Origin: Synechococcus sp. ATX 2A4 | GTDB taxonomy: Bacteria > Cyanobacteriota > Cyanobacteriia > PCC-6307 > Cyanobiaceae | DNA length: 64,000 nucleotides | Direction: 5' to 3' | Assembly: GCF_024346375.1 (NCBI RefSeq) | Contig: NZ_JAGQCV010000010.1 | Location: forward strand, 1 to 64,000 | Shown: one piece after another, positions 15,182 to 24,259 of the stretch | Position numbering within the stretch: position 1 is the first letter of the stretch | Layout: each line of letters starts with the position of its first letter | Translations under genes and position numbers: made by a program | Notes under the pieces: model-generated | Database searches by the model: none | What the model was told of the DNA's origin: nothing | The model's input: the letters and a program-made list of their open reading frames with translations, nothing else

Positions 15182-16042
15182 ATGCCAGCTGCATCCGATC
15201 CCAGCGCATCGCGTGAAGTCGCGGCTCTGATCGCCGTGGTGGAGCGCCTGCGCGATCCCGTGCATGGCTGTCCCTGGGACCTGGAGCAGACCCACAGCTC
15301 CTTGATCCCCTACGTGCTGGAGGAGGCCCACGAGGTGGCCGACGCCATCCGCCACGGCGACGACGCCCACCTGCAGGAGGAACTGGGCGACCTGTTGCTG
15401 CAGGTGCTGCTGCATGCGCAGATCGCCAGCGAGGCCGGGCGCTTCGATCTGGCCGCGGTCGCCCGCGGCCTGCGCCACAAACTGGTGCGCCGCCACCCCC
15501 ATGTGTTCGCCGCCGCCGCTGAGGCCAACCGGGGCCTGGCCGGCGACAGTGCCGCCGTGCGCCGCAGCTGGGAGGCGATCAAGGCCGAGGAGCAGGAGCT
15601 GGAGCGCCACCGGCAACAGGAGCCCAGCCCGGCGCCGCTCAGTGCCCGCCTGGCCCGCAAGCTGCGTGGTCAGCCGGCCATGGCCGGCGCCATGAACCTC
15701 TCGCGCAAGGCCGCCGCCGCCGGCTTCGAGTGGGAAAACATGGCGGGCGTGTGGGCGAAGGTGGAAGAAGAGCTGGCCGAACTGCGCGAGGCGGTGGCCA
15801 GCGGCGATCGTGCCCACGCCGAGTCGGAGCTGGGCGATGTGATCTTCACGCTGGTGAATGTGGCCCGCTGGTGCGGGCTGGATCCCGATGAGGGCCTGGC
15901 GGGCACCAACCGCCGCTTCCTCGATCGCTTCTCCCGCGTGGAAGCGGCCCTGGGCGGTGACCTCAGCGGCCAGAGCATCGAACGGCTCGAAGGGCTGTGG
16001 CAGCAGGCCAAGGCACAGATCCGTGCCGCAAAGGAAAGCTGA
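15182..16042 (+). CDS. mazG: Nucleoside triphosphate pyrophosphohydrolase MazG
   Basis: The 286-residue protein carries two MazG domains in tandem. The first has [22 protein letters not shown] and [14 protein letters not shown]. The second has [17 protein letters not shown] and [17 protein letters not shown]. The ExxE-to-ExxD metal sites are present in both. MazG hydrolyses NTPs and dNTPs to monophosphates and pyrophosphate, and helps clear aberrant nucleotides or limit ppGpp effects. The ATG at 15182 sits directly before the first domain. Length fits the standard two-domain form. Confidence 0.95.
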   Translation: MPAASDPSASREVAALIAVVERLRDPVHGCPWDLEQTHSSLIPYVLEEAHEVADAIRHGDDAHLQEELGDLLLQVLLHAQIASEAGRFDLAAVARGLRHKLVRRHPHVFAAAAEANRGLAGDSAAVRRSWEAIKAEEQELERHRQQEPSPAPLSARLARKLRGQPAMAGAMNLSRKAAAAGFEWENMAGVWAKVEEELAELREAVASGDRAHAESELGDVIFTLVNVARWCGLDPDEGLAGTNRRFLDRFSRVEAALGGDLSGQSIERLEGLWQQAKAQIRAAKES

Positions 16043-16093
16043 AGCCGCCGCTGGCCCCACCGCCGCCTGCGGTCCCAAGCCGCCGCTGTTGTC

Positions 16094-16531
16094 TCAGTCG
16101 TCGCTGAGCCCCTGGCGGGATCGGCGCTGGCCTTTGATGGCGCTGCGCAGCCGCTTGGCCGTGAGCCGCCGCTCCACGGCCCCGCGGCCCGGCCGGGTGG
16201 GGCGACGGGGCGGTGGTGGTGGGGCGATCGCCTCCGCCAGCAGCTTCACGAGCCGGCGTTCTGCGGCCTGGCGATTCAGCCACTGCGATCGGTGTTCGGA
16301 GGCGGCGATCACCAGCACCCCATCCACCAGGCGACCCTCCAGCCGGCGCAGGGCCCGCTGGCGCAGCACGGGCGTCAGCGCGCTCGACGCGGCCAGGGCG
16401 AACACCAGCTCCACGCGGGAATCGGTGGTGTTGACGCTCTGCCCCCCCGGGCCGCCCGAGCGCGAGAAGCGCCAGCTCAGTTCGGCGGCCGGAATCCGCA
16501 CCGAGGGCGTCACGGTCAGATCAGAAGCCAT
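16094..16531 (-). CDS. arfB: Peptidyl-tRNA hydrolase ArfB (YaeJ), ribosome rescue
   Basis: The 145-residue protein is a one-domain class I release factor homologue. GGQSVN (residues 29-34) contains the catalytic GGQ, preceded by FSRSGGPG. It lacks the stop-codon recognition domain. The C-terminus is strongly basic ([19 protein letters not shown]), as in ArfB, where this tail enters the empty mRNA channel of stalled ribosomes. It releases nascent chains from non-stop complexes. The gene converges with mazG. Confidence 0.92.
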   Translation of the reverse strand: MASDLTVTPSVRIPAAELSWRFSRSGGPGGQSVNTTDSRVELVFALAASSALTPVLRQRALRRLEGRLVDGVLVIAASEHRSQWLNRQAAERRLVKLLAEAIAPPPPPRRPTRPGRGAVERRLTAKRLRSAIKGQRRSRQGLSDD

Positions 16532-16631
16532 GGCCCCAGGCTGCCAGACCCCGGCGGGGGGCGCCTGGCGGGCAGGTGCGCCGCGACACCGCCACGGAAC
16601 GCTTAGCTGGGAAGCAATGCTCCGCAGTGCG

Positions 16632-17525
16632 ATGCCCGATCCCGTCGTCTTCGATCCCGCGCCCGGCTCCGCCGCGGCCGCCGGCGCCGGCTGGGTGGAT
16701 GAGATCCACCAAGGCGTTCGCTACGGCCTGGAGGCCGAGGTGCTGGTGGAGCGCACCAGCGCCTTGCAGCGCATCACCGTGATCGACAGCCGCACCTACG
16801 GCAAGGCCCTGCTGCTCGACGGCTGCTGGATGACGGCTGAGCGGCAGGAACGGCACTACCACGAGCCGCTTGTCCACCCTGCGCTCTGCGCCGCCGAGCG
16901 GATCGAGCGGGTGCTGGTGATCGGTGGCGGTGATGGCGGCACGGCCCGCGAATGCCTGCGCCATCCGGGCGTGGTGCAGCTCGACATGGTCGAGATCGAC
17001 GGGGAGGTGGTGGAGCTTTGCCGGCAGCATCTGCCCTCGCTGGGGGGCGCCGCCTGGAGCGACCCCCGCTTCCGGCTCACCATCGGCGACGGCATCGCCT
17101 GGGTGGCCGCCGCCGCCGCTGCCAGCTACGACGTGGTGATCGTGGATGGTTCCGACCCGGCCGGCCCCGCCGAAGGCCTGTTCAACCGCGCCTTCTTCGA
17201 GCACTGCCGCCGCCTGCTGCGGCCCGGTGGTGTGTTCGCCACCCAGAGCGAATCCCCCGAGGCCTTCCGCGCCGTGCACGTGGCCACGGTGCGGCTGTTG
17301 CGGGAGGTGTTCGGCTATGCCGATCCCCTCTATGGCTGGGTGCCCATGTACCCCAGCGGCTGGTGGAGCTGGACCTTCGCTGCCACCGATGGGCCCCGCT
17401 ACCGCCGGGCCCTGCCGGAGCGCGCCGCGGCCGTGGCCGACGGCTGCGCGATCTGGAGCCCCCGCTGGCAGGCCGGTGCCTTCGAGGCGGTGCCGGCCGC
17501 GATCGAACGGGAGCTGCAGGCATGA
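16632..17525 (+). CDS. speE: Spermidine synthase
   Basis: The 297-residue protein has the spermidine synthase signature [14 protein letters not shown] (about residues 94-107) for binding decarboxylated [15 protein letters not shown] and [17 protein letters not shown] follow, with Asp172 and Asp175 as candidate catalytic aspartates. It transfers an aminopropyl group to putrescine. The stop overlaps the start of the ureohydrolase gene (ATGA), so putrescine supply and use are coupled. ATG codons at 16617 and 16632 are both possible starts. Confidence 0.93.
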   Translation: MPDPVVFDPAPGSAAAAGAGWVDEIHQGVRYGLEAEVLVERTSALQRITVIDSRTYGKALLLDGCWMTAERQERHYHEPLVHPALCAAERIERVLVIGGGDGGTARECLRHPGVVQLDMVEIDGEVVELCRQHLPSLGGAAWSDPRFRLTIGDGIAWVAAAAAASYDVVIVDGSDPAGPAEGLFNRAFFEHCRRLLRPGGVFATQSESPEAFRAVHVATVRLLREVFGYADPLYGWVPMYPSGWWSWTFAATDGPRYRRALPERAAAVADGCAIWSPRWQAGAFEAVPAAIERELQA

Positions 17526-18481
17526 GCAACGCTTCCCCCACCGAGCTGTCCGGCGCCGATCCTTCCCCCACCGAGCTCTTCGTCACCGAGGGGGCGATCT
17601 TCATGGCGGCCCGGCGGGATCCGGCCGGCTGCGGCGTTGGGCTGTTCGGTGTGCCCTACGACGGCACCACCTCCTTCCGCCCCGGCACCCGCTTCGGGCC
17701 GGCGGCGATCCGGGAGGTGAGCAGCGGGCTGGAAACCTACGACCCGCAGCTGGATCTGGATCTGGAGGATCTGGCCTTCGCCGATCTCGGCGCCGTGGAC
17801 ATTCCTTTCGGGGCGCCCGAGCCGGTGGTGGCGGCCGTGCGGCAGGCCACTGAGGCGGTGCTGGCGAGCGGGTTGCGGCCCCTGATGCTGGGCGGTGAGC
17901 ATTCGATCAGCAGCGGTGCGGTGGCGGCGGTGGCCAGCCGCCATCCGGAGTTGGTGATGGTGCAGCTCGATGCCCACGCCGATCTGCGCGACAGCTGGCT
18001 GGGCACGCGCCACAGCCATGCCTGCGCCATGCGCCGTTGCCTGGAGGTGCTCCCCAGCGGTGTGCTGCGCCAGATCGCCATCCGCAGCGGCACACGCGAG
18101 GAGTTCAGCGAGCTGCGCCGCACTGGCCGCCTGGTGGGCCACGCCGGTGGTGGTGGCGGCCTGACGCCGGAGCTGCTGCAAGCTGATCTGGCCGCGGCGC
18201 TGCAACCGCTGCTCGGCCTGCCGCTCTATCTCACCGTCGATCTCGATTGGTTCGATCCGGCGGTGATGGCCGGCACCGGCACGCCCGAGCCGGGCGGTTT
18301 TCTCTGGGGCCACTTCGCCGCCCTGGTGGAAGAGCTGCGCCACCACAATCTGGTGGCCGCCGATGTGGTGGAACTGGCGCCCATGCTCGACCCCAGCGGC
18401 TGCAGTTCCGTGCTGGCCGCCAAGGTGACCCGCAGCCTGCTGCTGCTGCTGGGGCGCGAAGGCCCCTGTGGGCGTCAGTAG
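17522..18481 (+). CDS. speB: Agmatinase-like ureohydrolase
   Basis: The 319-residue protein carries all manganese motifs of the arginase/agmatinase family: GGEHS with His127, DAHAD (150-154), and DLDWFDP with Asp240 and Asp242. [17 protein letters not shown] is typical of agmatinase rather than arginase. It would hydrolyse agmatine to putrescine and urea, and the overlap with speE supports this. Guanidinobutyrase or another related activity cannot be excluded by sequence alone. The gene overlaps the converging cyclic-nucleotide-domain gene by 7 bases. Confidence 0.9.
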   Translation: MSNASPTELSGADPSPTELFVTEGAIFMAARRDPAGCGVGLFGVPYDGTTSFRPGTRFGPAAIREVSSGLETYDPQLDLDLEDLAFADLGAVDIPFGAPEPVVAAVRQATEAVLASGLRPLMLGGEHSISSGAVAAVASRHPELVMVQLDAHADLRDSWLGTRHSHACAMRRCLEVLPSGVLRQIAIRSGTREEFSELRRTGRLVGHAGGGGGLTPELLQADLAAALQPLLGLPLYLTVDLDWFDPAVMAGTGTPEPGGFLWGHFAALVEELRHHNLVAADVVELAPMLDPSGCSSVLAAKVTRSLLLLLGREGPCGRQ

Positions 18482-18870
18482 CAGTAGGAGCCGCTGGTGC
18501 GTTGCTCGCGTAATCGCTCGTGCTGCTGCCCGATCAGCACCACCGCCAGCGTGGGGTGGTTGTGCAGCAGGTTCAGGAAGTGCAGGCGACCCAACCGCAC
18601 CAGTTCCACCGGGGTGCGGGCCAGGGCCTCGTTGCGGAAGCAGCCACCCCGCCAGACGATGTCCTGGTAACTGAACAGTTCGCCGGGGCGGTAGCAGAGC
18701 CGTTCACCGCTGGGATCGATCAACTCAACGATCCCTTTGCGGACGGCATAAATGGCATTGGCGGTTTCACCGCGCTTGAAAATCGAAGATCCGGTGGGGA
18801 GCGTGAGAATGTCTCCGTCCACCTGTCGGGCCATCAGGTCAACCGGGGTCGTGCTGGCAAGAGTGAGCAA
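18475..18870 (-). CDS. Stand-alone cyclic-nucleotide-binding-like domain protein
   Basis: The 131-residue protein is almost entirely one CRP-type beta-roll, with LPTGSSIFKRGETANAIYAVRKG followed by GELFSYQDI and ARTPVELVRLGR. The C-terminus ends ERLREQRTSG with no room for a helix-turn-helix, so it is not a normal Crp/Fnr regulator. It could sense a small molecule and act through a partner. The arginine expected in a phosphate-binding cassette is not clear, so the ligand is unknown. Confidence 0.8.
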   Translation of the reverse strand: MLTLASTTPVDLMARQVDGDILTLPTGSSIFKRGETANAIYAVRKGIVELIDPSGERLCYRPGELFSYQDIVWRGGCFRNEALARTPVELVRLGRLHFLNLLHNHPTLAVVLIGQQHERLREQRTSGSYCY

Positions 18871-19008
18871 TCATCTACCTCCTGAAATCAAGGGAATTGG
18901 GCCACCTGCCTCAGCAGCGGTGTAGGCCGTTGATGGCAGTGGTGGCAGCCCAAGAGCGTAACGCCAACTCAGGCCCAATCAAGGGTGAAACTGTAGGAAT
19001 GTGCTCAG

Positions 19009-19260
19009 TTACACCGTTGTCGGTAGTAGGTCGGTGAGGGCCAGTTGGCGGATCACCGGTGCACCCCCCATGTGGGGGTGGCTGTAGGAAAGAATTTCGG
19101 ATGCCGGCAACCTCGGACTGCGGGCCGTCCAGTGGTGGCACCAGAGATCGGAGGCCAGCTCCTGATGAATGTCCAGGCGGCGCAGATGGCACCAGCCCAT
19201 GGACTCACCGCTGGGGGGGCTGCAGTGCCGGCAACTGCGGCAGGAGGAACGCTGGCCCAT
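19009..19260 (-). CDS. Small cysteine-rich protein, possible zinc-binding
   Basis: The 83-residue frame has a CRSCRHC cluster (residues 7-13), then GWCHLRRLDIHQELASDLWCHHW in two parts. This gives a C-x2-C-x2-C...C-H...C-H-H pattern that looks like a small zinc ribbon. I recall similar short proteins in other picocyanobacteria but cannot verify this. The C-terminal 30 residues contain a DNA-level hairpin and may be poorly conserved. No strong ribosome site is visible. Confidence 0.5.
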   Translation of the reverse strand: MGQRSSCRSCRHCSPPSGESMGWCHLRRLDIHQELASDLWCHHWTARSPRLPASEILSYSHPHMGGAPVIRQLALTDLLPTTV

Positions 19261-19402
19261 CGCTGGCCGATTTTTGGTTCCTCAACGTAATGACCGAGGC
19301 AGCCCTTAGCAGAGAAAGAACCGAACCAGCGGGAAGTCTTCGGATTTGCAGACGCGTCTCCATAGGATCGCGCCACTTCTTCCCCTGGCGAGGCGACAGC
19401 CC

Positions 19403-20557
19403 ATGGCCGATCCCTCCGCGCCTGCCGTTCCCCTCAGGCACACGCCCCTGGCCGCCGCGTGCCGCGGAGCCGGTGGGCGCATGGTGCCATTCGCCGGCTG
19501 GGAGATGGCGGTGCAGTTCAGCGGGCTGGTGGCGGAACACCAGGCCGTGCGCCAGCGCTGCGGTGTGTTCGACATCTCCCACATGGGGGTGCTCACCCTG
19601 CGGGGCGATGGGGTGAAGGACGCGTTGCAGGCCCTGGTGCCCAGCGATCTGCACCGCACCGGCCCCGGCGAGGCCTGCTACACGGTGCTGCTCAACGCGG
19701 CGGGCGGCATCCGCGACGACCTGATCGTCTACGACTGTGGGCGCCAGACCGGGCCGGAGGGCGACGCTTACGCGCTGGTGCTGGTGATCAACGCCGCCTG
19801 CGCCGAAGCCGACACCGCCTGGCTGCGTGCCCAGCTGGAACCGCACGGGATCGTCGTGGCCGACCGCAAGGGGGATGGGGTGCTGCTGGCCCTGCAGGGC
19901 CCGGAAGCCGAAGCCCGGTTGGCTGCCCTCTGCGGCGCCGATCTCGCCGGCCTGCCCCGCTTCGGCCACCGCTCATTGCCACTGGCGGGCAGCGCGGCAG
20001 GGGAAGCACGCGGCGCCATGGCGTTCGTGGGCCGCACCGGCTACACCGGCGAAGACGGTTTCGAGCTGCTGCTGGCGGCCGGCCCCGGCCAGGCCCTGTG
20101 GCAGCAGCTGGTGGCCGAAGGGGTGACCCCCTGCGGGCTCGGTGCCCGCGACACCCTGCGCCTGGAGGCGGCCATGCACCTCTACGGCAACGACATGGAC
20201 GCCACCACTTCCCCCCTGGAGGCTTCACTGGGCTGGCTGGTGCACCTGGAGATGCCGGCGGCGTTCATCGGCCGTGATGTGCTCGAACGCCAGACGGCTG
20301 AAGGGGTGAGCCGCCGCCTGGTGGGCCTGAAGCTGCAGGGGCGGGCGATCGCCCGCCATGGCTACCCGGTGCTGCGCGACGGCCAGGTGGTAGGCGAGGT
20401 CACCAGCGGCACCTGGTCGCCCACGCTCGCCGAGGCGATCGCCCTGGCCTACGTGCCCGCTGATGCGGCGAAGCCCGGCACCGAGCTGGCTGTGGAGATC
20501 CGCGGCCGCCAGGAGCCGGCGGTGGTGGTGCGGCGCCCGTTCTACCGGCGCCCCTGA
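19403..20557 (+). CDS. gcvT: Glycine cleavage system aminomethyltransferase (T protein)
   Basis: The 384-residue protein shows the GcvT pattern: MVPFAGWEMAVQFSG near the N-terminus, RCGVFDISHMG, RTGYTGEDGFELLL for folate binding, and a C-terminal GEVTSGTWSPTLAEAIALAYV. It transfers the methylene group of glycine to tetrahydrofolate, releasing ammonia, as part of photorespiratory glycine breakdown. The GcvP and GcvH genes are not in this window. It is followed 39 bases later by aspS. Confidence 0.95.
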   Translation: MADPSAPAVPLRHTPLAAACRGAGGRMVPFAGWEMAVQFSGLVAEHQAVRQRCGVFDISHMGVLTLRGDGVKDALQALVPSDLHRTGPGEACYTVLLNAAGGIRDDLIVYDCGRQTGPEGDAYALVLVINAACAEADTAWLRAQLEPHGIVVADRKGDGVLLALQGPEAEARLAALCGADLAGLPRFGHRSLPLAGSAAGEARGAMAFVGRTGYTGEDGFELLLAAGPGQALWQQLVAEGVTPCGLGARDTLRLEAAMHLYGNDMDATTSPLEASLGWLVHLEMPAAFIGRDVLERQTAEGVSRRLVGLKLQGRAIARHGYPVLRDGQVVGEVTSGTWSPTLAEAIALAYVPADAAKPGTELAVEIRGRQEPAVVVRRPFYRRP

Positions 20558-20596
20558 GGCCCTGTGGGAAACTCGCCCTTCCCCTCGATTTCCCCC

Positions 20597-22420
20597 ATGC
20601 GCAGCCACGGATGCGGCGACCTGCGCAGCGATGCCACGGGCCAGGCCGTGTCGCTGTGCGGCTGGGTGGACCGGCGGCGCGATCACGGCGGTGTGATCTT
20701 CATCGACCTGCGTGACCGCAGCGGCACCGTGCAGATCACGGTCGACCCCGATCTGTCCCCCGACGCCTTCGCCGTGGCCGAGCGGCTGCGCAATGAAACC
20801 GTGCTGAAGGTGTCGGGTGCGGTGCGTGATCGCCCCGCCGAATCCCGCAACGAGCGGCTCGCCACCGGCGCCGTCGAGGTGCTGGCCGCCGCGATCGAGG
20901 TGCTCAATGAGGTGCGGGGCAATCTGCCCTTCCCGGTGTCGGTGCACGACGACACGCCCGTGCGGGAGGAACTGCGCCTGCGCCACCGCTATCTGGATCT
21001 GCGCCGCGAGCGCATGAACGGCAACCTGCGCCTGCGCGCCCAGACCATCCAGGCGGCCCGCCGCTTCCTCGAGGCCGAGGGCTTCATCGAGGTGGAAACC
21101 CCCGTGCTGACCCGCTCCACCCCCGAAGGCGCCCGCGACTACCTGGTGCCGAGCCGGGTGTGCGGTGGGGAGTGGTTCGCCCTGCCCCAGTCGCCCCAGC
21201 TGTTCAAGCAGCTGCTGATGGTGGGTGGCATCGAGCGCTACTACCAGGTGGCCCGCTGCTTCCGCGACGAAGACCTGCGCGCCGACCGCCAGCCGGAGTT
21301 CACCCAGCTCGATCTGGAGATGAGCTTCATGGAGCAGGAGCAGATCCTGCAGCTCAACGAACGGTTGATCACCACGATCTGGCGCGCTGTGAAGGGCATC
21401 GAGCTGCCCAGCCCCTTCCCGCGCCTCACCTGGCAGGAGGCGATGGACCGCTACGGCACCGACCGGCCCGACACCCGCTACGGCCTGGAGCTCACCGACG
21501 TGAGCGACATCGTGGCCACCAGCGGCTTCAAGGTGTTCTCCGGCGCCGTGGCCGCCGGCGGCGCGGTGAAGTGCATCGCGATCCCCGGCGGCAACGAGGC
21601 GATCAGCAACGTGCGCATCAAGCCCGGCGGCGATGTGTTCGGCGAAGCCACCACCGCCGGCGCCGGGGGCCTGGCCTTCATCCGCGTGCGGGAGGGTGGC
21701 GAGATCGACAGCATCGGCGCCATCAAGGACAACCTCAGCGTCGAGGGCAAGGCCGAGTTGCTGCGCCGCACCGGCGCGGAGCCCGGCACCCTCCTGCTGT
21801 TCGGCGCCGGCGACACCGCCACGGTGAACAAGGCGCTCGACCGGGTGCGCCAGTTCCTGGCCCGCGAGCTGGGTCTGGTGCCCTCTGCCGGTGCCGGCGG
21901 CGCCTGGAACTTCCTCTGGGTGGTGGATTTCCCGATGTTCGAGTTCAACGCCGAGGAGAACCGCCTGGAGGCCTTGCACCATCCGTTCTGTGCGCCGAAC
22001 GCCGCCGATCTCGGCGCCGATTCGGCCGGCTGGCCCACGGCCCTGCCCACCGCCCGCGCCCAGGCCTATGACCTGGTGCTCAACGGCCTGGAACTGGGGG
22101 GTGGTTCGCTGCGCATCCACGATGCCGCCCTGCAGAAGCAGGTGCTGCAGACGATCGGCCTACCGCTGGAAGAAGCGGAGCGGCAGTTCGGCTTCCTGAT
22201 CGAAGCGCTCGACATGGGCGCCCCGCCCCACGGCGGCATCGCCTTCGGCCTCGATCGAATGGTGATGCTGCTGGCGGGCGAGGAGTCGATCCGTGACACG
22301 ATCGCCTTTCCCAAGACGCAGCAGGCCCGCTGCCTGCTGACCCAGGCACCGGCCGATGTGTCGCCCCGGCAGCTGGACGAGCTGCATGTGGCCAGCACCT
22401 GGGTGGCCGAGGAAGGCTGA
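20597..22420 (+). CDS. aspS: Aspartyl-tRNA synthetase
   Basis: The 607-residue protein has an N-terminal OB-fold anticodon domain ([20 protein letters not shown]), class II motif 2 region [20 protein letters not shown], the bacterial GAD insertion in the middle, and the C-terminal motif 3 [13 protein letters not shown]. This is the long bacterial type. It charges tRNA-Asp; whether it is discriminating or also charges tRNA-Asn was not determined here. The ATG at 20597 begins the conserved MRSHGCGDL. Confidence 0.96.
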   Translation: MRSHGCGDLRSDATGQAVSLCGWVDRRRDHGGVIFIDLRDRSGTVQITVDPDLSPDAFAVAERLRNETVLKVSGAVRDRPAESRNERLATGAVEVLAAAIEVLNEVRGNLPFPVSVHDDTPVREELRLRHRYLDLRRERMNGNLRLRAQTIQAARRFLEAEGFIEVETPVLTRSTPEGARDYLVPSRVCGGEWFALPQSPQLFKQLLMVGGIERYYQVARCFRDEDLRADRQPEFTQLDLEMSFMEQEQILQLNERLITTIWRAVKGIELPSPFPRLTWQEAMDRYGTDRPDTRYGLELTDVSDIVATSGFKVFSGAVAAGGAVKCIAIPGGNEAISNVRIKPGGDVFGEATTAGAGGLAFIRVREGGEIDSIGAIKDNLSVEGKAELLRRTGAEPGTLLLFGAGDTATVNKALDRVRQFLARELGLVPSAGAGGAWNFLWVVDFPMFEFNAEENRLEALHHPFCAPNAADLGADSAGWPTALPTARAQAYDLVLNGLELGGGSLRIHDAALQKQVLQTIGLPLEEAERQFGFLIEALDMGAPPHGGIAFGLDRMVMLLAGEESIRDTIAFPKTQQARCLLTQAPADVSPRQLDELHVASTWVAEEG

Positions 22421-22442
22421 GCGCGCTGTGCCTGGATGCCGT

Positions 22443-23159
22443 TCAGCCAGCGTTGCGGCGTCTTTGGATGTGGCGCCGAGCCACCTGGAGCAGGTCACGC
22501 CGATACGTGTCCACCTGAGTGGAGAGACTGCCGGTCCGTGCTCCCTTGATCAAGGTGATGGCTTCCAGGCAGAGGATCGGTCCGGCGAGATCGTGCAGCC
22601 GGGCCAGCCAGTCGCTGTCCGAGCCGATGCTCAGTCCCTCGTCGAAGCTGCCGAGCCGTTCCACCAGATCGGTGTGCACGAGCAGGGCACCGGGGGTGAA
22701 TCCAGGCCTCGCCTGGCCGAGCCGCTCCTCCTGCAGCCTGGTGGGCTCCACGCCTGGTAAGGCCTCCAGCACGACCTGCCCCACCACAGCGCTCGGCAGC
22801 GGAGGACTGCCGAGCGCATCCAGGCGCAGCTTCAGGGCTCCGGGGCTCCAGGCGTCGTCAGCGTCACAGAAGGCAAGCCAGGGCTGGCTGGCCATTGCCA
22901 TCCCTTCGTTCCGTGCCCCAGCTAGCCCCACACCTCTCTGGCGCAGAATGCTCAGCTGAGGCCAGCGCAGTGCCCAGGCCTCTACCAGGGCATCACTGCC
23001 ATCGGTGGAGTTCCCATCGATCACCAGCACCTGCGCTGGGGGGCGCGGCTGTTGCTCCAGCACACTGGAGAGGGCGCGGTGCAGATGCGTCAAGCCATTC
23101 CTCACGGGCATCACCACGGACACCGGCGCGCAAGAAGTGGTGGCTCCGGAAGTTGTCAT
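22443..23159 (-). CDS. Family 2 glycosyltransferase
   Basis: The 238-residue protein has the GT-A fold of family GT2: VSVVMPVRNG (13-22), VLVIDGNSTDGS (45-56), and the nucleotide-binding DADDAW near residue 100. GLAGARNEGM is the usual link. There is no membrane helix, so it is a soluble transferase. It is the last gene of a reverse-strand operon, starting with ATGA overlap to the gene upstream. Substrate unknown; polysaccharide or peptide glycosylation are both possible. Confidence 0.88.
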   Translation of the reverse strand: MTTSGATTSCAPVSVVMPVRNGLTHLHRALSSVLEQQPRPPAQVLVIDGNSTDGSDALVEAWALRWPQLSILRQRGVGLAGARNEGMAMASQPWLAFCDADDAWSPGALKLRLDALGSPPLPSAVVGQVVLEALPGVEPTRLQEERLGQARPGFTPGALLVHTDLVERLGSFDEGLSIGSDSDWLARLHDLAGPILCLEAITLIKGARTGSLSTQVDTYRRDLLQVARRHIQRRRNAG

Positions 23160-24259
23160 GCCGGCGCGGGCCCTGAGCGGATGGTGGCCACCGGCGTCAG
23201 TGCCTCCAGCAGCGCCTCCAGGTGGGGGGAGACCACCCCGCAGGCACGCAGATGCTCCAGCAGGGCCAGTGATTGAGCAGGCCGCCGGAACGGCTCCAGA
23301 TGCTGCTGAAACCTTGATGCCGGTGCGTTGCCGACACCTGGCAGCGTGAACCGGGCCAGCTTCAGTGCTGCCTGCGGATCCACACAGCGGGAGAGCAACT
23401 GGGCCAGCAGGGCCAGGTGATCGAACTGGGCATCCAGTTCTTCAGGCCCGTCCGCCGCGCTGTCCTCAGTGGCGAACTGGGGTGGGGCGGCTCCCACGGG
23501 AAGAGCGGCATTGAAATCCGCGGTGTGGGTCATGCGGCTGGCCTCCGCGCCGATACCTGTGTTTCGCACGAGGTTGGTGGGGGCAACAAGGGCGTGCCGG
23601 CCACTGAGCAAGTGGCGAAGGATGTGGGTGACGTCCCAGGCGCATGGCGTGCCGGCGCGGATGGCGGCAAGCACCGGGGCGTAGAAGCTCACCAGCAGGG
23701 GGTCGGGAACGGCCGCCGCAAGGTCGGCTGGCGCGGCGTCGGGGTCGCCAGCCAGGTCCACCTTCCTGGTGGCGTGCCAGGCGGATGACCGCGCCGCCCA
23801 CCCCCAGAGATTGCCGCGTCGGCAGCGCAGGTGGCTGGCGCCCGGCCTTCCCCAGCGCACCAGTGCATTGCGCCCGCAGATCATGCCAACGCCGGGATCG
23901 TTACCCCAGCGACGAAGCATGGCTTCGGCCCAGGGGAACAGGGAAGGATCGGGGTGGGTGTCGTCCTCCAGGACGATCGCTTCTTCCACCAGCCCAAACG
24001 CCCAGTCCAGGCCGCTGGTCAGGCGCAGGTCACAGCCGAGGTTGCGGGCAGACACGTTTTCCGTGATCGCGCAGGGCCAGTCGATGCGCAACAGGCTGTC
24101 AAGGCTCAACTGGCAACGGGCACAATCCTCGGGATGATCCTGCCTTGGTCCATCGGCAATCACCAGAATCCGCGGTGGACGATGAACCCGCAGGCCTTCG
24201 ATCAATCCCGCCGCTTGTTGCGGCCGGTTGAACAGGCAAAGAATCAACGGGGTCGTCAT
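23156..24259 (-). CDS. HlpA-like/GNT-I-like glycosyltransferase, copy B
   Basis: The 367-residue protein begins TPLILCLFNRPQQA, followed by ILVIADGPR and AIVLEDDTHPDPSLFPWAEAML, with the DXD-like EDD at 98-100. This is the pattern of proteins often labelled HlpA-like, related to GNT-I type glycosyltransferases. The later part has NLWGWAARSSAW, as in the family. It resembles the product of 25647-26729 in plan and motif, so the two flank the GT4 gene as paralogues. It overlaps both neighbours by four bases. Confidence 0.75.
   Translation of the reverse strand: MTTPLILCLFNRPQQAAGLIEGLRVHRPPRILVIADGPRQDHPEDCARCQLSLDSLLRIDWPCAITENVSARNLGCDLRLTSGLDWAFGLVEEAIVLEDDTHPDPSLFPWAEAMLRRWGNDPGVGMICGRNALVRWGRPGASHLRCRRGNLWGWAARSSAWHATRKVDLAGDPDAAPADLAAAVPDPLLVSFYAPVLAAIRAGTPCAWDVTHILRHLLSGRHALVAPTNLVRNTGIGAEASRMTHTADFNAALPVGAAPPQFATEDSAADGPEELDAQFDHLALLAQLLSRCVDPQAALKLARFTLPGVGNAPASRFQQHLEPFRRPAQSLALLEHLRACGVVSPHLEALLEALTPVATIRSGPAPA

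Noticed and set aside
20225-22120. 631-codon reverse frame
   Set aside because: Antisense to aspS; long antisense frames are expected in GC-rich DNA, and the product is Gly/Ala/His low-complexity.
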